Below are positions 62,769-64,000 of a stretch of DNA of 64,000 bases, piece by piece; positions within the stretch are counted from its first letter, which is position 1, and each line of letters starts with the position of its first letter. The DNA is from CAVYUC01 sp963783085. Its GTDB lineage: Bacteria > Bacteroidota > Bacteroidia > Bacteroidales > Prolixibacteraceae. The notes under the pieces are model-generated. The model was not told the DNA's origin and did not search any database. It was given only the letters and a program-made list of their open reading frames with translations. Both the position numbers and the translations under genes were made by a program. The DNA lies in assembly GCA_963783085.1 (NCBI GenBank), contig CAWAMJ010000007.1:186001-250000 (forward strand). The letters are read 5' to 3'.

Positions 62769-64000
62769 TTATTATCCGGTTTTGGCAACTGATTCTCTCA
62801 CAGAAGAAAAAACCTTTGTTTTAAAACATGATAATACTTTCGCCAATTTTAATTTATATGGTGATGTTTCTCCTTTCAGCGTACAAGGTATTTTTCACGA
62901 AGGCACCAGGTTTCTGTCAAAGTACCAGCTCAAAATAGAAGGAAAACGGCCACTCTTTTTAAGTTCCAATTTAAAAGAAAGAAATGAAAATCTTTTGGTT
63001 GATCTGACAAATCCGGATATTATGAATGGCGATCGTTTAAAACTGGAAAAAGATATTATTCATATTAAAAGAAAAAAAACACTATGGAATTCAGTATGTT
63101 ATGAGCAGATACGGCTTCATAATTTTGGGCTGGAAGAAGTTACCTTCAATATTGATTTGGAATTTGATGCCGATTTTAGCGATATCTTTGAAATAAGAGG
63201 TACAAAACGTTTACAAAGAGGGAACCTGTTGCCTGTAAGGTCCGATGATCAAAGTTTAATATTATCATACACCGGGTTAGATAATACAGAACGTTCAACT
63301 AAAATTTTAATGGAGCCGGAACCGGATAACATAGTTAACAACCGTATTAATTATTGTATCCGGTTACACCCGGGTGAAGATTTTTATATTTTACCAACTA
63401 TTTCTTTCGAAATTTCCGGAAAAGGAAGTGAAATTTTAAGTTTCCGGAAAGCTTCAAAAAAACATAAGCGCAGGATAGAGTACATCGACCAGGTTTCTTG
63501 CAGTATCACTACTTCGAACGAGCATTTTGATGATTGGATCAATCGCTCCAGAACAGATTTAATAACTGTGATTACCGAAACTCCCTACGGACCTTATCCC
63601 TACGCCGGAATTCCCTGGTACGACACCCCCTTTGGCAGGGATGGAATTATTACCGCGCTGGAATGTTTGTGGATTAGCCCCGAAATTGCGAGAGGTGTAC
63701 TGAATTATCTTGCCGTTACACAAGCGAAAGAGAAAAATAACTTCCGGGATGCTGAACCGGGAAAAATCCTGCACGAAACCAGGAATGGCGAAATGGCCGT
63801 GCTCAATGAAGTTCCGTTTAAACAATATTATGGTACCATAGATGCCACTCCATTGTTTATCGTTCTGGCCGGAGCTTATTTTCTCCGTACCAATGATATT
63901 ACAACAATACAGAAAATCTGGGAAAATATTGAGCGGGCGCTGGATTGGATAGAGGATTACGGTGATTTCGACAATGATTTATTTGTAGAATATCAAAGAA
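62746..64000 (+). CDS. Glycogen debranching enzyme (amylo-alpha-1,6-glucosidase-like), partial
   Basis: The gene runs off the right edge; about 418 residues are present. It starts at ATG 62746 inside the glycosyltransferase end. An N-terminal beta-sandwich domain of the bacterial glycogen-debranching type is visible (FVLKHDNTFANFNLYGDVSP..., GIFHEGTRFLSKYQL), then the (alpha/alpha)6 domain begins, with YPYAGIPWYDTPFGRDGII, the family's catalytic block, and IDATPLFIVLAGAYFLR. It removes alpha-1,6 branches of glycogen-like glucans. Confidence 0.9.
   Translation, partial: MKQTTLNDYYPVLATDSLTEEKTFVLKHDNTFANFNLYGDVSPFSVQGIFHEGTRFLSKYQLKIEGKRPLFLSSNLKERNENLLVDLTNPDIMNGDRLKLEKDIIHIKRKKTLWNSVCYEQIRLHNFGLEEVTFNIDLEFDADFSDIFEIRGTKRLQRGNLLPVRSDDQSLILSYTGLDNTERSTKILMEPEPDNIVNNRINYCIRLHPGEDFYILPTISFEISGKGSEILSFRKASKKHKRRIEYIDQVSCSITTSNEHFDDWINRSRTDLITVITETPYGPYPYAGIPWYDTPFGRDGIITALECLWISPEIARGVLNYLAVTQAKEKNNFRDAEPGKILHETRNGEMAVLNEVPFKQYYGTIDATPLFIVLAGAYFLRTNDITTIQKIWENIERALDWIEDYGDFDNDLFVEYQR

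Overview
The window comes from a Bacteroidota chromosome, most likely the Bacteroidales/Marinilabiliales side of the phylum (inference). The evidence is a SusD-family protein, a C-terminal type IX secretion sorting domain, sulfatases next to rhamnose genes, few Shine-Dalgarno sites, an S23-type four-helix-bundle gene in AT-rich repeats, and an alternative complex III type respiratory chain. No rRNA, tRNA, CRISPR array, transposase or phage gene was seen.

Layout. 1-13 kb: the end of a polysaccharide utilisation locus with a SusD tail, two sulfatases, a large secreted multidomain glycosidase-like protein, and a rhamnose block (RhaT, RhaM, GH78 rhamnosidase, RhaI) closed by two strong terminators. 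This points to a sulfated, rhamnose-containing glycan. 13.1-13.6 kb: a DUF4258/DUF2283 pair. 13.6-19 kb, minus strand: nrfH-nrfA-porin-PepSY, an ammonia-forming nitrite reductase unit, with a tandem repeat array that copies the 3' end of the PepSY gene. 19-31 kb: a second porin, then an aryl-acid/2-oxoacid module (ACT protein, phenylacetate-CoA ligase, ACT protein, prephenate dehydratase, flavodoxin, aminotransferase, Crp-like regulator, VorD-B-A-C ferredoxin oxidoreductase). Inside the Vor operon, 1.7 kb between vorD and vorB is filled with 13 imperfect hairpin repeats around a four-helix-bundle gene. This is the most unusual structure in the window.

31-42 kb: housekeeping and accessory genes (pterin dehydratase, ECF sigma factor with membrane partner, FemAB-like enzyme, methyltransferase, phosphatase, GH63-like hydrolase, SDR, VKOR-like membrane protein, Na+/H+ antiporter). 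42-48.5 kb: a TPP enzyme, an enolase-superfamily dehydratase, a large FAD/Fe-S 2-hydroxyacid dehydrogenase and an ASRT-like protein. 48.5-58.6 kb: a compact respiratory operon in which alternative complex III genes (actB, an actC-actD fusion, actF, pentaheme cytochrome, terminal monoheme cytochrome) surround a cbb3-type oxidase (ccoN, ccoO fused to cytochrome c, ccoS, two small membrane proteins). It probably encodes one quinol-to-oxygen assembly. 58.7-64 kb: a zinc alcohol dehydrogenase, an FAD-Rieske fusion, a GT4 glycosyltransferase and the start of a glycogen-debranching enzyme.

Four genes (aminotransferase, Crp-like regulator, actF, ccoN) are each broken by one base in a short A or T run, while their downstream halves read as intact family sequence. 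Assembly indels are the simplest explanation. Each is annotated as one gene spanning the break.
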